Below, in pieces: positions 63,645 to 64,000 of a stretch of DNA of 64,000 bases. The notes beneath the pieces are model-generated. The model was not told the origin of the DNA. It worked only from the letters and a program-made list of their open reading frames with translations, and did not search any database. Made by a program: the position numbers and the translations under genes. Source of the DNA: Arthrobacter sp. PAMC25564 (GTDB lineage: Bacteria > Actinomycetota > Actinomycetes > Actinomycetales > Micrococcaceae); NCBI RefSeq assembly GCF_004798705.1, contig NZ_CP039290.1, forward strand, positions 2,170,001-2,234,000, written 5' to 3'. Every line of letters starts with the position of its first letter. Positions within the stretch are counted from its first letter, which is position 1.

Positions 63645-64000
63645 CTAGGGCCGGCCCTCCACCGCAGCCGCGAGACCGGACTCGAGACGTTCGACGTCGG
63701 CCCGGTTGCACAGCTCGGTGGCGGGCGTCGTCACTGTCGCGGTTCCGGCGGCGACGGCCGCCCGGAACGCCGCCTCAAGAGTGCGCCCCTGCGCCAACCG
63801 CAGCACAAAGGCGGCGAGGAAGCTGTCGCCGGCTCCGACGGTGCTTCGCACCTGCACCTGCGGCACGGACAAACGAAGTGTTCCAGACTTCGAGGCGAGC
63901 ACGGCGCCTTCGCCGCCAAGGGTCAGGGCGACGTGTTCCGCGGAGCCGTCCGCCACGAGGGCGGAGGCCGCCTCGACCTGGCTCTCATCGCTCTCGAGCG
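63645..64000 (-). CDS. PfkB-family sugar kinase (3' part; begins beyond right edge)
   Basis: The minus-strand frame is open from the window end to the stop at 63645, about 117 residues. The ribokinase/PfkB signature with the catalytic Asp is present: TVGAGDSFLAAFV. The preceding VALTLGGEGAVLAS is the usual strand before it. The likely role is 1-phosphofructokinase or a similar sugar kinase, but the N-terminal substrate region is outside the window. Confidence 0.88.
   Translation of the reverse strand, partial: LESDESQVEAASALVADGSAEHVALTLGGEGAVLASKSGTLRLSVPQVQVRSTVGAGDSFLAAFVLRLAQGRTLEAAFRAAVAAGTATVTTPATELCNRADVERLESGLAAAVEGRP

Overview
The window looks like a high-GC actinobacterial chromosome of the Arthrobacter/Pseudarthrobacter group. 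This rests on family resemblance and gene order, not on a database search. The signs are: the rpsP-khpA-rimM-trmD-rplS-lepB-rnhB-DUF2469-yraN-yifB-dprA-xerC order; fasR-fabD-fabH-acpP-fabF next to aceE; the aceE/DUF3052/ahpE arrangement known from mycobacteria; DUF3145, DUF3052 and DUF2469 proteins; and many GTG starts. Most of the window is core chromosome. I see no prophage, CRISPR array, toxin-antitoxin pair or recognisable defence island.

Layout. 1-1726: start of an olefin (ole) cluster on the minus strand, with oleB running off the left edge. 2021-6848: smc and ftsY. 6845-10044: an MFS exporter, then amt-glnK behind a GlnR-like box. 10149-16025: a short G6PDH, ffh, a small hydrolase, and thiC behind a TPP riboswitch. 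16103-18726: amidohydrolase, a VOC-family ring-cleavage-type protein and an orphan gene. 19014-28879: the ribosome maturation, protein export and DNA processing run, including two adjacent signal peptidases. 29174-31552: DUF3145 followed directly by a complete IS1182-type element. 31714-39801: type II fatty acid synthesis operon with its regulator, then pyruvate dehydrogenase E1. 40226-42230: DUF3052, AhpE, a sirtuin and tRNA-Val. 42972-52967: the most accessory-looking part, a sugar-acid catabolic region with an IclR regulator, an MHS transporter, four dehydrogenases, a FadR-type regulator and 6-phosphogluconate dehydrogenase. 53141-59667: an SDR, cysK-cysE, msrA, a Nif3-like protein, a coiled-coil zinc-ribbon protein, YaaA and an SPFH protein. 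59850-64000: rnpB, an N-terminally extended GAPDH, small genes, an HNH nuclease and the tail of a PfkB kinase.

How the parts fit. Carbon enters the pentose phosphate branch through zwf and gnd. L-idonate/5-ketogluconate-type dehydrogenases can produce gluconate, but no gluconate kinase is present here, so that step must lie elsewhere. GAPDH and AceE continue towards acetyl-CoA, which the fab operon uses; OleA condenses the resulting acyl chains.

The most useful new observations concern regulation. A TTGAACAG-containing motif recurs at three promoters of the sugar-acid region. A 17-bp TTGT..GAAG.CTACAA motif lies in front of both fasR and fabD. There is also a structured leader candidate before rplS, a possible short RNA between rnpB and the GAPDH gene, and a loopless 50-bp perfect palindrome between two convergent genes. 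No clearly new multi-gene system was found; these motifs are hypotheses from reading the sequence.
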